This document shows positions 1 to 8,717 of a stretch of 64,000 nucleotides of DNA, piece after piece. Under the pieces are notes generated by a model. It ran no database searches. It saw only the letters and a list, made by a program, of their open reading frames with translations, and was not told the origin of the DNA. Source of the DNA: Mangrovicella endophytica. GTDB taxonomy: Bacteria; Pseudomonadota; Alphaproteobacteria; Rhizobiales; Rhizobiaceae. The stretch is taken from assembly GCF_002893625.1 (NCBI RefSeq), contig NZ_PKMZ01000004.1:124001-188000 (forward strand). The letters run 5' to 3'. The position numbers were made by a program, and so were the translations under genes. The stretch's first letter is position 1, and the number at the start of each line of letters is the position of its first letter.

Positions 1-27
1 GTGCTTGGCCATTTCGAACGTGAGGAC

Positions 28-42
28 GTATGACCGTCATAC
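28..42. promoter_or_regulatory. Palindromic candidate operator upstream of the yrbL-like gene
   Basis: A perfect 7-bp inverted repeat, GTATGAC then one C then GTCATAC, lies about 30 bp before the start codon of the yrbL-like gene. The shape and place fit a dimeric repressor or activator site. The regulator is not identified, and nothing upstream is visible in the window. Confidence 0.35.
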
Positions 43-72
43 TTTCTTCACAATCCCGGATGGGCGCCGCAG

Positions 73-786
73 ATGATCATATTGAAAGGACGGCAGCCGG
101 CGGCTTCGGGCGGTATCAACGACGTCTACCTGCATCCGAACGACGACAGCCTTCTGATCAAGGTGACGCGCGATCACGCCGTCGCCCGTGCCGCCAAAAA
201 GTCCGCCTTCTTTTATGGCCCGGAACGCCGCTATCGCCACCTGAAGAACTTCCTTCGCCCGTTGCGCGAGCAGGTGGCGTTGCGAGCCGCGACCGGCTGC
301 GGTTCAGCCCATCTCGAGACGCTGATCGGGCTGACGGAGACCGACCTCGGTATCGGCCTCATCGTCAAGGCCGAGACGCGTGATGGCCGGCTGGCGCCAA
401 CCCTCGACGGTCTTCTGAAGTCAAGCACTTTCGACGCGGCGATGCGCGAGGAACTCGATCGCTTCTGCGCCTGGGTGGTCGAGAGCCCCATCGTTCTGAA
501 TGATCTCCGTGCCCGCAACCTCGTCTATGTCGACGATCCTTCCGGCGGCGGACGCTTCGTGATGATCGACGGCTATGGCGAAACCGGCGCAATTCCGATG
601 AAGAGCTGGCTCGGCTGGCTCAACCGCCGCAGCAAGCGTCGCGACGTGGCGCGCCTGCTGGAGCGCGTCGATGCTGTTCTGGCCAAAGCAGCGCAACCGC
701 CGGCAACGCTCCAGCGTGACCGGAGAGCGCCATCCTACCGCCTGCCGACGATGTCGGCCGGCGGCATCGGGTCGGCATCGCGCTGA
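73..786 (+). CDS. YrbL family protein (PhoP regulatory network protein YrbL-like)
   Basis: This 237-residue protein matches the YrbL family, a small kinase-fold group first described as a PhoP-regulated gene in enterobacteria. Recognisable features are the N-terminal segment ILKGRQPAASGGINDVYLHP, the mid-region FYGPERRYRHLKNFLRPLRE, and a kinase-like loop with VLNDLRARNLVYVDD followed by FVMIDGYGE, reminiscent of HxDLxxxN and D-G motifs with the first residues changed. No signal peptide or membrane segment is seen. It is the first gene in the window and is convergent with pdxH. A palindrome at 28-42 may be its operator. Family assignment is fairly sure; the biochemical role of YrbL proteins is not established. 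Confidence 0.75.
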   Translation: MIILKGRQPAASGGINDVYLHPNDDSLLIKVTRDHAVARAAKKSAFFYGPERRYRHLKNFLRPLREQVALRAATGCGSAHLETLIGLTETDLGIGLIVKAETRDGRLAPTLDGLLKSSTFDAAMREELDRFCAWVVESPIVLNDLRARNLVYVDDPSGGGRFVMIDGYGETGAIPMKSWLGWLNRRSKRRDVARLLERVDAVLAKAAQPPATLQRDRRAPSYRLPTMSAGGIGSASR

Positions 787-791
787 GAACT

Positions 792-816
792 GCGACGGCC
801 GAACAATGGCCGTCGC
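792..816. terminator. Hairpin between convergent yrbL-like gene and pdxH
   Basis: A perfect 9-bp stem (GCGACGGCC / GGCCGTCGC) with a 7-nt loop sits in the 53-bp gap between two convergent genes. No U-tract follows on either strand, so it is a probable bidirectional terminator or 3'-end stabiliser rather than a textbook intrinsic terminator. Confidence 0.5.
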
Positions 817-839
817 TCAAGGTCTTTCGCCCTGCCCCT

Positions 840-1460
840 TCAAGGATAAAGCCGCTCGCGCCGCCAGGCCTCGTCCGGACCGCTGCGGCGGAAGACGATA
901 CGATCATGCAGGCGGAAGGCGCCATCCGCCCAGAACTCGATCTCCGACGGGGCGACGCGGAAGCCCGACCAATGCGGCGGCCGCGGAATGTCCTCACCGC
1001 CGAAGCGCGCCTCGACATCGGCGATGCGCGTCTCCAGTTCGGCGCGCGATGCGAGCGGCCGTGACTGCTGCGAGGCCCATGCGCCGATCCGGCTGCCGAG
1101 GGGCCGCGAGGCGTAGTAGCGATCCGCCTCCGCCTCGCTCACCTCAACGATCGGGCCACGCACGCGCACCTGGCGGCGCAACGACTTCCAATGCAGGCAG
1201 AGGGCGGCCCTGCGGGAGGCGAGGAGCTCGCGGCCTTTAGCGCTCTCGAAATTGGTGTAGAAGACGAAGCCGCTCGAATCGACGTCCTTCAAGAGCACCA
1301 TGCGGACGTTGGGCAGCCCATCCGGATCGACCGTCGCCAGAGCCATGGCATTGGGGTCGTTCAACTCGCTCGCGGTAGCGTCCGCCATCCAGCGGCCGAA
1401 CAGGGCAAACGGATCGTCGCCGGCCTGCGTTTCACCAAGGGTTAAGCTCTCGTTGGTCAT
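840..1460 (-). CDS. pdxH: Pyridoxamine 5'-phosphate oxidase
   Basis: PdxH oxidises pyridoxamine or pyridoxine 5'-phosphate to pyridoxal 5'-phosphate with FMN and oxygen, the last step of vitamin B6 synthesis and salvage. The 206-residue length is normal for the family. The FMN-binding split-barrel core is clear ([20 protein letters not shown], then [16 protein letters not shown] and [14 protein letters not shown]). The C-terminal dimerisation part carries [27 protein letters not shown] and the terminal RRERLYP signature, where Arg residues contact the PLP phosphate. It is divergent from the lipoprotein gene at 1534 and cytoplasmic. Confidence 0.97.
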   Translation of the reverse strand: MTNESLTLGETQAGDDPFALFGRWMADATASELNDPNAMALATVDPDGLPNVRMVLLKDVDSSGFVFYTNFESAKGRELLASRRAALCLHWKSLRRQVRVRGPIVEVSEAEADRYYASRPLGSRIGAWASQQSRPLASRAELETRIADVEARFGGEDIPRPPHWSGFRVAPSEIEFWADGAFRLHDRIVFRRSGPDEAWRRERLYP

Positions 1461-1533
1461 ACTGCCCGTCGACTCCGATCAGAAGCTGCCGCGCCGAGCG
1501 AATCGGCGGTGCCGGCGGAAACATAAGAGTGCG

Positions 1534-1941
1534 ATGCGCCCCGTCCAAAGCCTTCCCCTCTTCATGCTGCTTTCGTGCCTTGGTGGCTGCATGGTCTCGG
1601 GAGGAGGCGTGGACGACCTCGTCGACCACAGCATCCAGACCGGGTCGATCAGCGCACCCGCCGACCAGACACCGCCCGACCAGCTGTCGGACCAGCGGAC
1701 CGTGCGCAACGCCGTCTCGGCCGCAGCACTTGCGGATGTCGGCTCGCTCGCCTGGGCCAATGCAGACACCGGCGCGAGCGGCGTCATCACCGCCATCCGC
1801 GAAGTGCGTGACGGCAACAACATCTGCCGCTCCTTCAAGACCTCGCGCCAGCGCTTCGACGGCATCGCGCTCTACAACGGCGAAGCCTGCACCAAGGGTG
1901 AAGGCCAGTGGACGCTGACGCGCTTCAACGAAGAGGGCTGA
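1534..1941 (+). CDS. RT0821/Lpp0805-type surface lipoprotein
   Basis: A 135-residue predicted lipoprotein. The N-terminus has a short basic start, a hydrophobic run and a lipobox-like LSCLGGC, which argues for the ATG at 1534 rather than an upstream in-frame start. The mature region ends in a domain with RTVRNAVSAA, LAWANADTGASGVI, CRSFKTSRQRFDGIALYNGEAC and WTLTRF. This resembles the conserved C-terminal part of the RT0821/Lpp0805 surface-protein family found across alphaproteobacteria; the glycine-zipper region of the 17-kDa antigens is absent. Two Cys in the domain could form a disulfide. It is probably attached to the outer membrane; its function is unknown. It lies just upstream of the dnaJ-like gene. 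Confidence 0.7.
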   Translation: MRPVQSLPLFMLLSCLGGCMVSGGGVDDLVDHSIQTGSISAPADQTPPDQLSDQRTVRNAVSAAALADVGSLAWANADTGASGVITAIREVRDGNNICRSFKTSRQRFDGIALYNGEACTKGEGQWTLTRFNEEG

Positions 1942-2074
1942 GCGGCGTCCGGCACAATCAAGCCTTAGGAAGTCTGGACGCAGACCTTAAATTCGGCACC
2001 GGGATCAGCCATATAGAGGGTAAGTGCGGCCAGTTCGGCTGCCCATCCTAAACCGTATCAGGACCGATCCCGAC

Positions 2075-3031
2075 ATGCGCGATCCCTACGCCGCTCTCGG
2101 CGTCGCAAAAACCGCGAGCGAGAAGGACATCAAGTCCGCCTTCCGCAAGCTCGCCAAGACCTATCACCCCGATGCCAACGGCAACGATCCGAAGGCAAGC
2201 GCGCGCTTCAACGAGATCAATCAGGCCTACGAGATCCTCGGCGACAAGGACAAGCGCGCCCAGTTCGACCGCGGCGAGATCGATGGCGAGGGCAAGCCGA
2301 AGTTCCAGGGCTTCTCGGGCTTCGGCGGCGGCGGCGATCCCTTCGCCGGCGCGCGGCGCGGCACCGGCGGCTTCGAATTCCGCTCCGGCGGCCGCGACGA
2401 TCTCGGCGGCGGCGAGAGCATGTTCTCGGACTTCTTCGAGCAGGCTTTTGGCGGCGGCGGGGCTGGTCGCCGCGGCGGCGCCTCCGGCTTCACGGCAGCG
2501 CGCAACGCATCGGCCAAGGGCGAGGACATCCGCGCGACGCTGAAGGTCCGGCTGGAGGATCTCGTCTCGGAGGAAAAGGTCGAGGCGATCTTCCCATCCG
2601 GCAAGCGACTCGCCATCCGCCTGCCCGACGGCGTTGAGAACGGCCAGACGATCCGCCTCAAGGGCCAGGGGCAACCGGCTCCCTTCGCCGGGGGAACGGC
2701 GGGCGACGCGCTGGTGACGATCGAGATCGTCGAGCATCCGCGCTTCCGGGCAGAAGGCGGCGACCTTTTGCTCGACCTGCCGGTGTCGGTGCGCGACGCC
2801 GTGCTCGGCGCCAAGGTGCAGGTGGAGACGCTGGACGGTCGCGTAGCGCTGACGCTGGCGCCCTGGACCAATGCCGGCCGGACACTGCGCTTGAAGGGCA
2901 AGGGGCTACCGAAGAAGGGCGGCGGGCGCGGCGACATCCTCGCAACGGTCCGTCTGACGCTGCCGGCCGAGCGCGATCCGGAGCTCGAAGCCTTCTTCCG
3001 CGCCAAAGCCGAGCCGCAGCCGGCAGCCTGA
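2075..3031 (+). CDS. DnaJ-class (CbpA-like) co-chaperone
   Basis: This is a 318-residue J-domain protein. The J domain is at the N-terminus (DPYAALGVAKTASEKDIKSA, then the HPD triad in YHPDANG, then INQAYEILGDKDKRAQFD). A Gly/Phe-rich linker at about residues 75-160 follows, then the DnaJ C-terminal substrate-binding region (LEDLVSEEKVEAIFPSGKRL, VKGQGQPAPFAGG-like segment, GRGDILATVRL). The cysteine-rich zinc finger of true DnaJ is missing, so this is a type II / CbpA-like protein that would stimulate DnaK. I start it at the ATG at 2075, because the 17 upstream in-frame residues precede the usual J-domain start. It is followed by fabI after about 100 bp. Confidence 0.9.
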   Translation: MRDPYAALGVAKTASEKDIKSAFRKLAKTYHPDANGNDPKASARFNEINQAYEILGDKDKRAQFDRGEIDGEGKPKFQGFSGFGGGGDPFAGARRGTGGFEFRSGGRDDLGGGESMFSDFFEQAFGGGGAGRRGGASGFTAARNASAKGEDIRATLKVRLEDLVSEEKVEAIFPSGKRLAIRLPDGVENGQTIRLKGQGQPAPFAGGTAGDALVTIEIVEHPRFRAEGGDLLLDLPVSVRDAVLGAKVQVETLDGRVALTLAPWTNAGRTLRLKGKGLPKKGGGRGDILATVRLTLPAERDPELEAFFRAKAEPQPAA

Positions 3032-3136
3032 CGCAACCGGTACGGTCACTCCGGCCCTGCGCTTGAAGGGGCGAAGGGCCTATGCCATACCGCCCGCGCA
3101 CCTTTTTGACATGTCGGCATGCGCGGAGACGGATCC

Positions 3137-3955
3137 ATGACCCCAGCCATCGGTCTGATGAACGGCAAGCGCGGCATCATCATGGGTGTCGCGAACAACC
3201 GCTCGATTGCCTGGGGCATTGCCAAGGCGCTGTCCGAACAGGGTGCCGAGATCGCCCTCACCTATCAGGGCGACGCGCTGAAGAAGCGGGTCGAGCCGCT
3301 GGCCGAGGAGCTCGGCGCCTTCGTCTGCGGCCATTGCGATGTTGCGGACGCCGCCTCGATCGACGCGTGCTTTGCCGCGGTCGAGGCCAAGTGGGGCAAG
3401 ATCGACTTTCTCGTCCACGCCATCGGCTTCTCCGACAAGGACGAGCTGACCGGACGCTACGTCGACACGACCGAGGGCAACTTCACCAAGACCATGCTGA
3501 TCTCGGTCTACTCCTTCACGGCTGTCGCCCAGCGCGCCGAGAAGCTGATGACCGAAGGCGGCTCGATGCTGACGCTCACCTATTACGGCGCCGAGAAGGT
3601 GATGCCGAACTATAACGTCATGGGCGTCGCCAAGGCCGCGCTCGAGGCGAGCGTGAAGTATCTCGCCGTCGATCTCGGCCCAAAGGCCATCCGGGTCAAC
3701 GCGATCTCGGCCGGCCCGATCAAGACGCTGGCGGCATCTGGCATCGGCGATTTCCGCTACATCCTGAAGTGGAACGAGTACAATGCGCCGCTGCGCCGGA
3801 CGGTGACGATCGACGAGGTGGGCGATGCCGGCCTCTATCTCCTCTCCGACCTGTCGCGCTCGGTCACCGGCGAGGTGCATCACGTCGATTCCGGTTACCA
3901 CGTGGTCGGCATGAAGGCCGTGGACGCGCCGGATATTTCCGTGGTGAAGGACTGA
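3137..3955 (+). CDS. fabI: Enoyl-[acyl-carrier-protein] reductase FabI
   Basis: FabI reduces trans-2-enoyl-ACP with NADH in the last step of each fatty acid elongation cycle. It is a classical FabI-type SDR of 272 residues: cofactor-binding GVANNRSIAWGIAKAL, the family-typical HAIGFSDKDEL, and the catalytic Tyr159-x6-Lys166 pair in YNVMGVAKAALE. The C-terminus keeps RVNAISAGPIKTLAASGI and DSGYHVVGM. The start at 3137 is chosen because GGAG lies about 8 bp upstream and the protein then begins like close FabI proteins; ATGs at 3119 and 3158 are alternatives. The next gene, a histidine phosphatase, begins 13 bp downstream and is probably co-transcribed. Confidence 0.97.
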   Translation: MTPAIGLMNGKRGIIMGVANNRSIAWGIAKALSEQGAEIALTYQGDALKKRVEPLAEELGAFVCGHCDVADAASIDACFAAVEAKWGKIDFLVHAIGFSDKDELTGRYVDTTEGNFTKTMLISVYSFTAVAQRAEKLMTEGGSMLTLTYYGAEKVMPNYNVMGVAKAALEASVKYLAVDLGPKAIRVNAISAGPIKTLAASGIGDFRYILKWNEYNAPLRRTVTIDEVGDAGLYLLSDLSRSVTGEVHHVDSGYHVVGMKAVDAPDISVVKD

Positions 3956-3968
3956 TCCCGCGTCGCAG

Positions 3969-4562
3969 ATGAGCTTGCCGACGCTGTATCTGTGCCGTCA
4001 TGGCCAGACCGACTGGAACGCCGAAGGTCGCATCCAGGGCCAGCGGGACATTCCGCTGAACGATCTCGGCCGCACGCAGGCCGCGCGCAACGGCCGCTAT
4101 CTCAAGGAAACGCTCGGCGACGCTGCCGCAAGCTTTCGCTATGTGGCAAGCCCGCTCGGCCGCACCCAGGAGACCATGCGGATCCTGCGGCGCGAGATCG
4201 GCCTCGATCCCGCTGATTTCGAACTCGACCCGCGGCTGGTCGAGCTGCATTTCGGCGACTGGCAGGGCTGGACGCTGCGTGAGCTGAAGGAGCGCGACTC
4301 AGCCGGCATTGCCGCACGCCGGCGCGACAAGTGGAACTTCCTGCCGCCTGGCGATGGTGCCGAGAGTTACGAGCGGCTCGCGACCCGCGTGCGGCCGGTC
4401 TTCGAGAGCCTCGACGGACCGACGATCATGGTGGCGCATGGCGGCGTTTCCCGCGCTTTCCTGCGCCTCTACTGCGGCGTCAGCCCGGCGGATGCCGCGC
4501 AGGCCGGAATCGAGCAGGACCGTATCCTGACGCTCGATGAAGGGCGCGCCGCCTGGGTCTGA
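3969..4562 (+). CDS. Histidine phosphatase (phosphoglycerate-mutase-like) family protein
   Basis: A 197-residue cytoplasmic enzyme of the histidine phosphatase superfamily. The phosphohistidine motif is RHGQTDWN near residue 10, with ASPLGRTQETM carrying the second Arg and MVAHGGVSRAF carrying the second active-site His. The length fits the broad-specificity phosphatase branch rather than glycolytic dPGM. The substrate cannot be told from sequence. It lies 13 bp after fabI on the same strand, probably in one transcript, and is convergent with the DUF1344 gene. Confidence 0.88.
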   Translation: MSLPTLYLCRHGQTDWNAEGRIQGQRDIPLNDLGRTQAARNGRYLKETLGDAAASFRYVASPLGRTQETMRILRREIGLDPADFELDPRLVELHFGDWQGWTLRELKERDSAGIAARRRDKWNFLPPGDGAESYERLATRVRPVFESLDGPTIMVAHGGVSRAFLRLYCGVSPADAAQAGIEQDRILTLDEGRAAWV

Positions 4563-4591
4563 CGCGCCGGCAGCGGTGCATTGGCAGATGG

Positions 4592-4608
4592 CGGGCCGGA
4601 TCGGCCCG
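4592..4608. terminator. Hairpin between convergent phosphatase and DUF1344 genes
   Basis: A 6-bp perfect GC stem (CGGGCC / GGCCCG) with a 5-nt loop falls in the 52-bp gap between two convergent genes. There is no U-tract. It is a weak candidate for a shared terminator. Confidence 0.3.
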
Positions 4609-4614
4609 TCGGGA

Positions 4615-4875
4615 TCAGCCGACGAGGCGCATCGTCGGTTGGACGCGCTCGGCGGCGACTTCGTCATAGATCACGACGACCTGCATGCCCGGCTCGACGG
4701 CGGCATAGTCGAACTCGCCGGGGAGCTCGTAGACATTGCCGTCATCGAGCGTGATCAGGGCGCGATCCTTATCGATGGCCTCGATCGTACCCGCCGACTC
4801 CTCGGCCTTTGCGGGGATGGTGACGGACACGGACAGGAAGGAGCAGGCGAAGAACGCCAGGATCTTCTTGGGCAT
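4615..4875 (-). CDS. DUF1344 family small exported protein
   Basis: An 86-residue protein with an N-terminal signal peptide (MPKKILAFFACSFLSVSVTI, cleavage probably after PAKA at about residue 23). The mature domain of about 60 residues reads GTIEAIDKDRALITLDDGNV, then YELPGEFDYAAVEPGMQVVV and IYDEV. This matches DUF1344, a small beta-rich periplasmic family common in Rhizobiales and of unknown function. It is transcribed divergently from aroC and is the only gene on the minus strand between 1.5 and 6.2 kb. Confidence 0.75.
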   Translation of the reverse strand: MPKKILAFFACSFLSVSVTIPAKAEESAGTIEAIDKDRALITLDDGNVYELPGEFDYAAVEPGMQVVVIYDEVAAERVQPTMRLVG

Positions 4876-5045
4876 GGTTAGTCCCTCCGATACTCTCGGA
4901 ACGATACGCCGGCCGAGCCCCTCTCGTCCGGCGAGTCGTCATCTGAAAAGGTCGCGAAGCGCGGCCTCCGTTGCACCTGAAACTCGGTCCTGAATGTGTC
5001 TTTTCTCGGCCGGAATTTCGCGCTTTTCGCGCTTGTCTGTAGCAT

Positions 5046-5074
5046 TTGACCATTACGCTTAAGCTGCCGTAAAC
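5046..5074 (+). promoter_or_regulatory. Candidate sigma-70-type promoter for aroC
   Basis: TTGACC at 5046-5051 and GTAAAC at 5069-5074 are separated by 17 bp and lie about 50 bp before the aroC start. The -35 matches the consensus well, the -10 poorly. The rest of the 249-bp divergent gap (4876-5124) shows only a short repeated CGCGCTTTT segment near 5020-5035. Confidence 0.3.
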
Positions 5075-5124
5075 GACGCCTGTCCGAGCGTCCCGCACAG
5101 CCTGCTCCCACCTGAGTTATCCCC

Positions 5125-6219
5125 ATGTCGCACAACAGCTTCGGCCATCTCTTCCGCGTCACCACGTGGGGCGAGAGCCACGGGATCGCGCTCGGCTGCG
5201 TGGTCGACGGAACGCCGCCGGGCCTCAGCTTCACCCGCGACTTCGTGCAGGGCTTCCTCGACAAGCGCCGGCCGGGCCAGTCGCGCTTCACGACGCAGCG
5301 CCAGGAGCCGGACGCGGTGAAGATCCTCTCCGGTGTGATGCCAGGTGAGAGCGAGGGCTCTTACATCTCCACGGGCACGCCGATCTCGATGATGATCGAG
5401 AATGTCGACCAGCGCTCGAAGGACTATTCCGACATCGCCAAGCGCTACCGGCCGGGCCATGCCGACATCACCTACGACATGAAGTACGGCATCCGTGACT
5501 ATCGCGGCGGCGGACGCTCCTCGGCCCGCGAGACCGCGGCGCGCGTTGCCGCCGGCGCCATCGCACGCCTCGTCGTGCCCGGCGTGACCATCCGCGGCGC
5601 GCTCGTCCAGATCGGCGATATCGCGATCGACCGTTCGCGCTGGGACTGGGACGAGGTCGATCGCAACGACTTCTTCTGCCCCGATCCCGTGACCGCCGAG
5701 CGCTGGGCCGAGTATCTCGGCGAGATCCGCAAGCGTGGCTCGTCGATCGGCGCCGTGGTCGAGATCGTCGCCGAAGGTGTTCCAGGCGGCCTCGGGGCAC
5801 CGATCTACGGCAAGCTCGACGCTGATATCGCCAGTCACCTCATGTCGATCAACGCCGTGAAGGGCGTCGAGATCGGCGACGGCTTTGCCTCCGCGACGCT
5901 GACCGGCGAGGAGAATGCCGACGAGATCCGCGCCGGCAACGACGGCCAGCCGGTGTTCCTGTCGAACCATGCGGGCGGCATCCTCGGCGGCATCTCCACC
6001 GGCCAGCCGATCGTCGCCCGCTTCGCCGTCAAGCCGACCTCGTCCATCCTGACCACCCGGCGCTCGATCGATGCCGACGGCAACGAGGTAGACGTCATAA
6101 CCAAGGGGCGGCACGACCCCTGCGTCGGCATCCGGGCGGTGCCGATCGGCGAGGCGATGGTCGCCTGCGCGATCGCCGACCACTATCTCCGGCACCGTGG
6201 GCAGACCGGCCGCGTGTAG
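5125..6219 (+). CDS. aroC: Chorismate synthase
   Basis: AroC converts 5-enolpyruvylshikimate-3-phosphate to chorismate, using reduced FMN; it is the last step of the shikimate pathway. The 364-residue protein has the three family signatures: [14 protein letters not shown] near the N-terminus, [19 protein letters not shown] in the middle, and the C-terminal [20 protein letters not shown] with [17 protein letters not shown]. It is full length and cytoplasmic. It stands alone on the plus strand, divergent from DUF1344 and convergent with the MocR gene. Confidence 0.98.
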   Translation: MSHNSFGHLFRVTTWGESHGIALGCVVDGTPPGLSFTRDFVQGFLDKRRPGQSRFTTQRQEPDAVKILSGVMPGESEGSYISTGTPISMMIENVDQRSKDYSDIAKRYRPGHADITYDMKYGIRDYRGGGRSSARETAARVAAGAIARLVVPGVTIRGALVQIGDIAIDRSRWDWDEVDRNDFFCPDPVTAERWAEYLGEIRKRGSSIGAVVEIVAEGVPGGLGAPIYGKLDADIASHLMSINAVKGVEIGDGFASATLTGEENADEIRAGNDGQPVFLSNHAGGILGGISTGQPIVARFAVKPTSSILTTRRSIDADGNEVDVITKGRHDPCVGIRAVPIGEAMVACAIADHYLRHRGQTGRV

Positions 6220-6286
6220 CCGGCGCGCCCTCAGCCACCTCGCGCCCTGACACCTCTGCGTAAGGCGCGGCGGCCGGCCCGCTGCC

Positions 6287-7681
6287 TCAGAGCAGGCGGC
6301 GGAGAATGTCCATAACGTCGCTATCCATCTGGGCGACGTTGAAGCGCATCATCCCCATCGCCGTGCCCGCGACGCTGAAGACGTTGCCGGGCGCCAGCAC
6401 CACACCCTCCGCCATGGCAGCCTTGGCGAGCACCGACGCGTCCTGGCCGGCCGGCAGGCTGCACCAGAGATAGTAGCCGCCGCGCGGCTGCACGAAGGGT
6501 CGGATGCCGAGCGGCTCCAGCATCGCCGTCATGTCGCGCCGCCGCTTCGCCAGCTTGAGGTGGAGCGCGGCCAGGTGCTTGCGGTAGCTGCCGTCATGAA
6601 GCGTCCCGGCGACGAGTTCGGCCGCGACGGGACTCGGGCCGCCGAAGCTCGTCGCCACCTGCAGATCGACCAGACCTTCGATCCAGTCAGGCCGCGCGGC
6701 GATGTAGCCACAGCGCACCGAAGCCGAGAGCGTCTTGGAAAAGCTGCCGATCCGCACGACGCGCGCCAGGCCGTCGAGCGCCGCCAGCCGCGGCGAGGGC
6801 TCGGGCTCGAAGTCGGCGAAGATATCATCCTCGACGATGATCAGATCATGCGCCGCGGCAAGGGTGAGGATCCTGTGCGCCGTCTGCGGCGACAGCGACG
6901 CGCCGGTCGGGTTGTGGATGGCCGAGTTGGTGACGTAGAGGCGCGGGCGGTGCGTTTCGACGGCCTCGGCAAAGCGCGCAACGTCCGACCCGCTCGCGGT
7001 GTAGGGCACGCTCACGATCGTGGCCCGGTGCGCACGCAGAAGTGCCTGGAAGTTGAAGTAGCAGGGATCGTCGAGAAGGACGGTGTCGCCGGGCTGCAGG
7101 AGGAAGCGGCAGACGAGATCGATCGCCTGCGTCCCCGAGCCCGTCAACAGGATCTGGTCGGGCCCGGCCACGATGCCTTCAGACGCGAACTGACGCGCCA
7201 GCAGAGCGCGCAACCCGCCCTGCCCGCGCGTCGATCCATAGTCCGTCAGCACGGCATCGTCGGCCTTGGCGAGGGCGCGTACGGCGCGGCGGAGCGCAGC
7301 CGTCGGCAGCCAGTCCGGCGGCAGCCACCCGCATCCCGGCCGCAGCATCTGCGGGCCGGCGTCAAGCGACTGCCGCGAGACCCAGAAGGGGTCGATGGCG
7401 CGATCAAGGCGCGGCTGCAGCTCGGCCAAGGCCAGTGGTGGCTGCGCGCCGGCGACATAGAAGCCGGAGCCCGGCCGGGCGCGGATCAGCCCCTCCGCGG
7501 CCAACCGGTCATAGGCCTCGACCACCGTCGACGGAGAGACCTTCATCGCCGCGGCGAAGCGCCGGATGGACGGGAGCTTCTCGCCGCTCGTGAGAGCGCG
7601 GTCCGCGATCCGGCGCCGGATCTCATCCATGACGGCCGAGGTCCGCGTCCCCCGCCGCTCGTTCTCCACCACCGATGCCAT
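6287..7681 (-). CDS. MocR-type PLP-dependent transcriptional regulator / aminotransferase-like protein
   Basis: A 464-residue protein with a GntR-type winged helix at about residues 10-80 (IRRRIADRALTSGEKLPSIR, AMKVSPSTVVEAYDRLAAEG) joined to a fold-type I aminotransferase domain. PLP-binding features include VTNSAIHNPTGASLS, VEDDIFADFEP and the Schiff-base lysine region IGSFSKTLSASVRCGY. This is the MocR architecture, in which PLP or an amine acts as effector rather than substrate. It is divergent from the EamA exporter gene at 7787, the usual arrangement for a local regulator. An imperfect inverted repeat in the 105-bp gap is a candidate operator. Confidence 0.9.
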   Translation of the reverse strand: MASVVENERRGTRTSAVMDEIRRRIADRALTSGEKLPSIRRFAAAMKVSPSTVVEAYDRLAAEGLIRARPGSGFYVAGAQPPLALAELQPRLDRAIDPFWVSRQSLDAGPQMLRPGCGWLPPDWLPTAALRRAVRALAKADDAVLTDYGSTRGQGGLRALLARQFASEGIVAGPDQILLTGSGTQAIDLVCRFLLQPGDTVLLDDPCYFNFQALLRAHRATIVSVPYTASGSDVARFAEAVETHRPRLYVTNSAIHNPTGASLSPQTAHRILTLAAAHDLIIVEDDIFADFEPEPSPRLAALDGLARVVRIGSFSKTLSASVRCGYIAARPDWIEGLVDLQVATSFGGPSPVAAELVAGTLHDGSYRKHLAALHLKLAKRRRDMTAMLEPLGIRPFVQPRGGYYLWCSLPAGQDASVLAKAAMAEGVVLAPGNVFSVAGTAMGMMRFNVAQMDSDVMDILRRLL

Positions 7682-7700
7682 GCGTATCGGTTCCCGCTCC

Positions 7701-7729
7701 GGTACAGTTCGACGAAACCGTACTGAACC
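7701..7729. promoter_or_regulatory. Candidate MocR operator between mocR-like and EamA genes
   Basis: GGTACAGTTC (7701-7710) and GTACTGAACC (7720-7729) form an inverted repeat matching at 8 of 10 positions across a 9-bp spacer. It lies in the divergent gap of regulator and transporter. The same half-sites can be read as degenerate direct repeats, a layout reported for other MocR proteins. Confidence 0.35.
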
Positions 7730-7786
7730 GCCCCTGTGATGACCAGAGCACCTGCGCTACCCGGCTGAGGCGTAACGGAGATCATC

Positions 7787-8647
7787 ATGCAGCGGTCAAC
7801 GGCCGGATGGGGCAGCGGCTTTCTCGGCGTCCTCATCTTCAGCGGCTCGCTGCCGGCGACGCGCATCGCCGTCGCGGGCTTCACCCCTCTGTTCCTGACC
7901 TCGGCGCGCGCGGTGATCGCCGCACTGCTCGCGGGCGGCCTCCTCCTCGCGCTGCGGCAAAGACGGCCGGCGACGAGCGACCTCCTCCCCCTCGCCGTCG
8001 TCGCGGTCGGCGTCGTTCTCGGCTTCCCGCTGCTGACCGCACTGGCGCTCCAGCATATCACCTCGGCGCACTCGATCGTCTTCATCGGGCTTCTGCCGCT
8101 GTCGACCGCGATCTTCGGTGTGCTGCGCGGCGGCGAGCGGCCGAAGCCGGCCTTCTGGCTCTTCTCCGTCCTCGGGGCGGTCACCGTCGCCGGCTTCGCG
8201 CTGACGCAGAGCGGGCCGGCATCGCTGGCGGGCGATCTCCTGATGATCGCCGCGATCGTCCTCTGCGGCCTTGGCTATGCCGAAGGCGCCACCTTGTCCC
8301 GCCGCCTCGGCGGCTGGCAGGTGATTTCCTGGGCGCTGATCGTCGCCTTCCCAGTCATGGCAGCCGTTGCGGTGGCGACAGTGCCGGGCACCTTGGACGG
8401 CATCGGCGCGCCCGCCTGGCTGGGCCTCGCCTATGTCTCGGTGTTCAGCATGCTGGTCGGCTTCGTCTTCTGGTATCGCGGCCTGGCGCTCGGCGGCATC
8501 GCCGGCGTCGGTCAGCTGCAGCTGCTGCAGCCCTTCTTCGGGCTGGGGCTCGCAGGTTTGCTGCTCGGCGAGCCCGTAGCGTGGACGATGATAGCGGTCA
8601 CCGGCCTTGTCGTGCTCTGCGTCGCCGGTGCCAAGCGGTTCGCGTGA
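7787..8647 (+). CDS. EamA/DMT family transporter
   Basis: A 286-residue inner-membrane protein with about ten hydrophobic segments in two repeated halves, the layout of the EamA (RhaT/YdcZ-like) drug/metabolite superfamily. Typical pieces are FSGSLPATRIAVAGFTPLFL near the start, ALQHITSAHSIVFIGLLPLS at the end of the first half, and LGLAYVSVFSMLVGFVFWYR in the second. Such proteins often export amino acids or related metabolites. The divergent MocR regulator suggests an amine or amino-acid-like inducer, which is inference. It is convergent with the aldo/keto reductase gene. Confidence 0.88.
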   Translation: MQRSTAGWGSGFLGVLIFSGSLPATRIAVAGFTPLFLTSARAVIAALLAGGLLLALRQRRPATSDLLPLAVVAVGVVLGFPLLTALALQHITSAHSIVFIGLLPLSTAIFGVLRGGERPKPAFWLFSVLGAVTVAGFALTQSGPASLAGDLLMIAAIVLCGLGYAEGATLSRRLGGWQVISWALIVAFPVMAAVAVATVPGTLDGIGAPAWLGLAYVSVFSMLVGFVFWYRGLALGGIAGVGQLQLLQPFFGLGLAGLLLGEPVAWTMIAVTGLVVLCVAGAKRFA

Positions 8648-8717
8648 GGACATCGAGGCCGCAGGCTGCGGCGCTCGGTGCCCTCCTGCCCCCCGGGCGC
8701 TCGCCGGAGCCGTTCAT

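Noticed and set aside
3106-3111. TTGACA as the -35 element of the fabI promoter
   Set aside because: A -10 element 17 bp later would fall almost on the start codon and no such hexamer is present.
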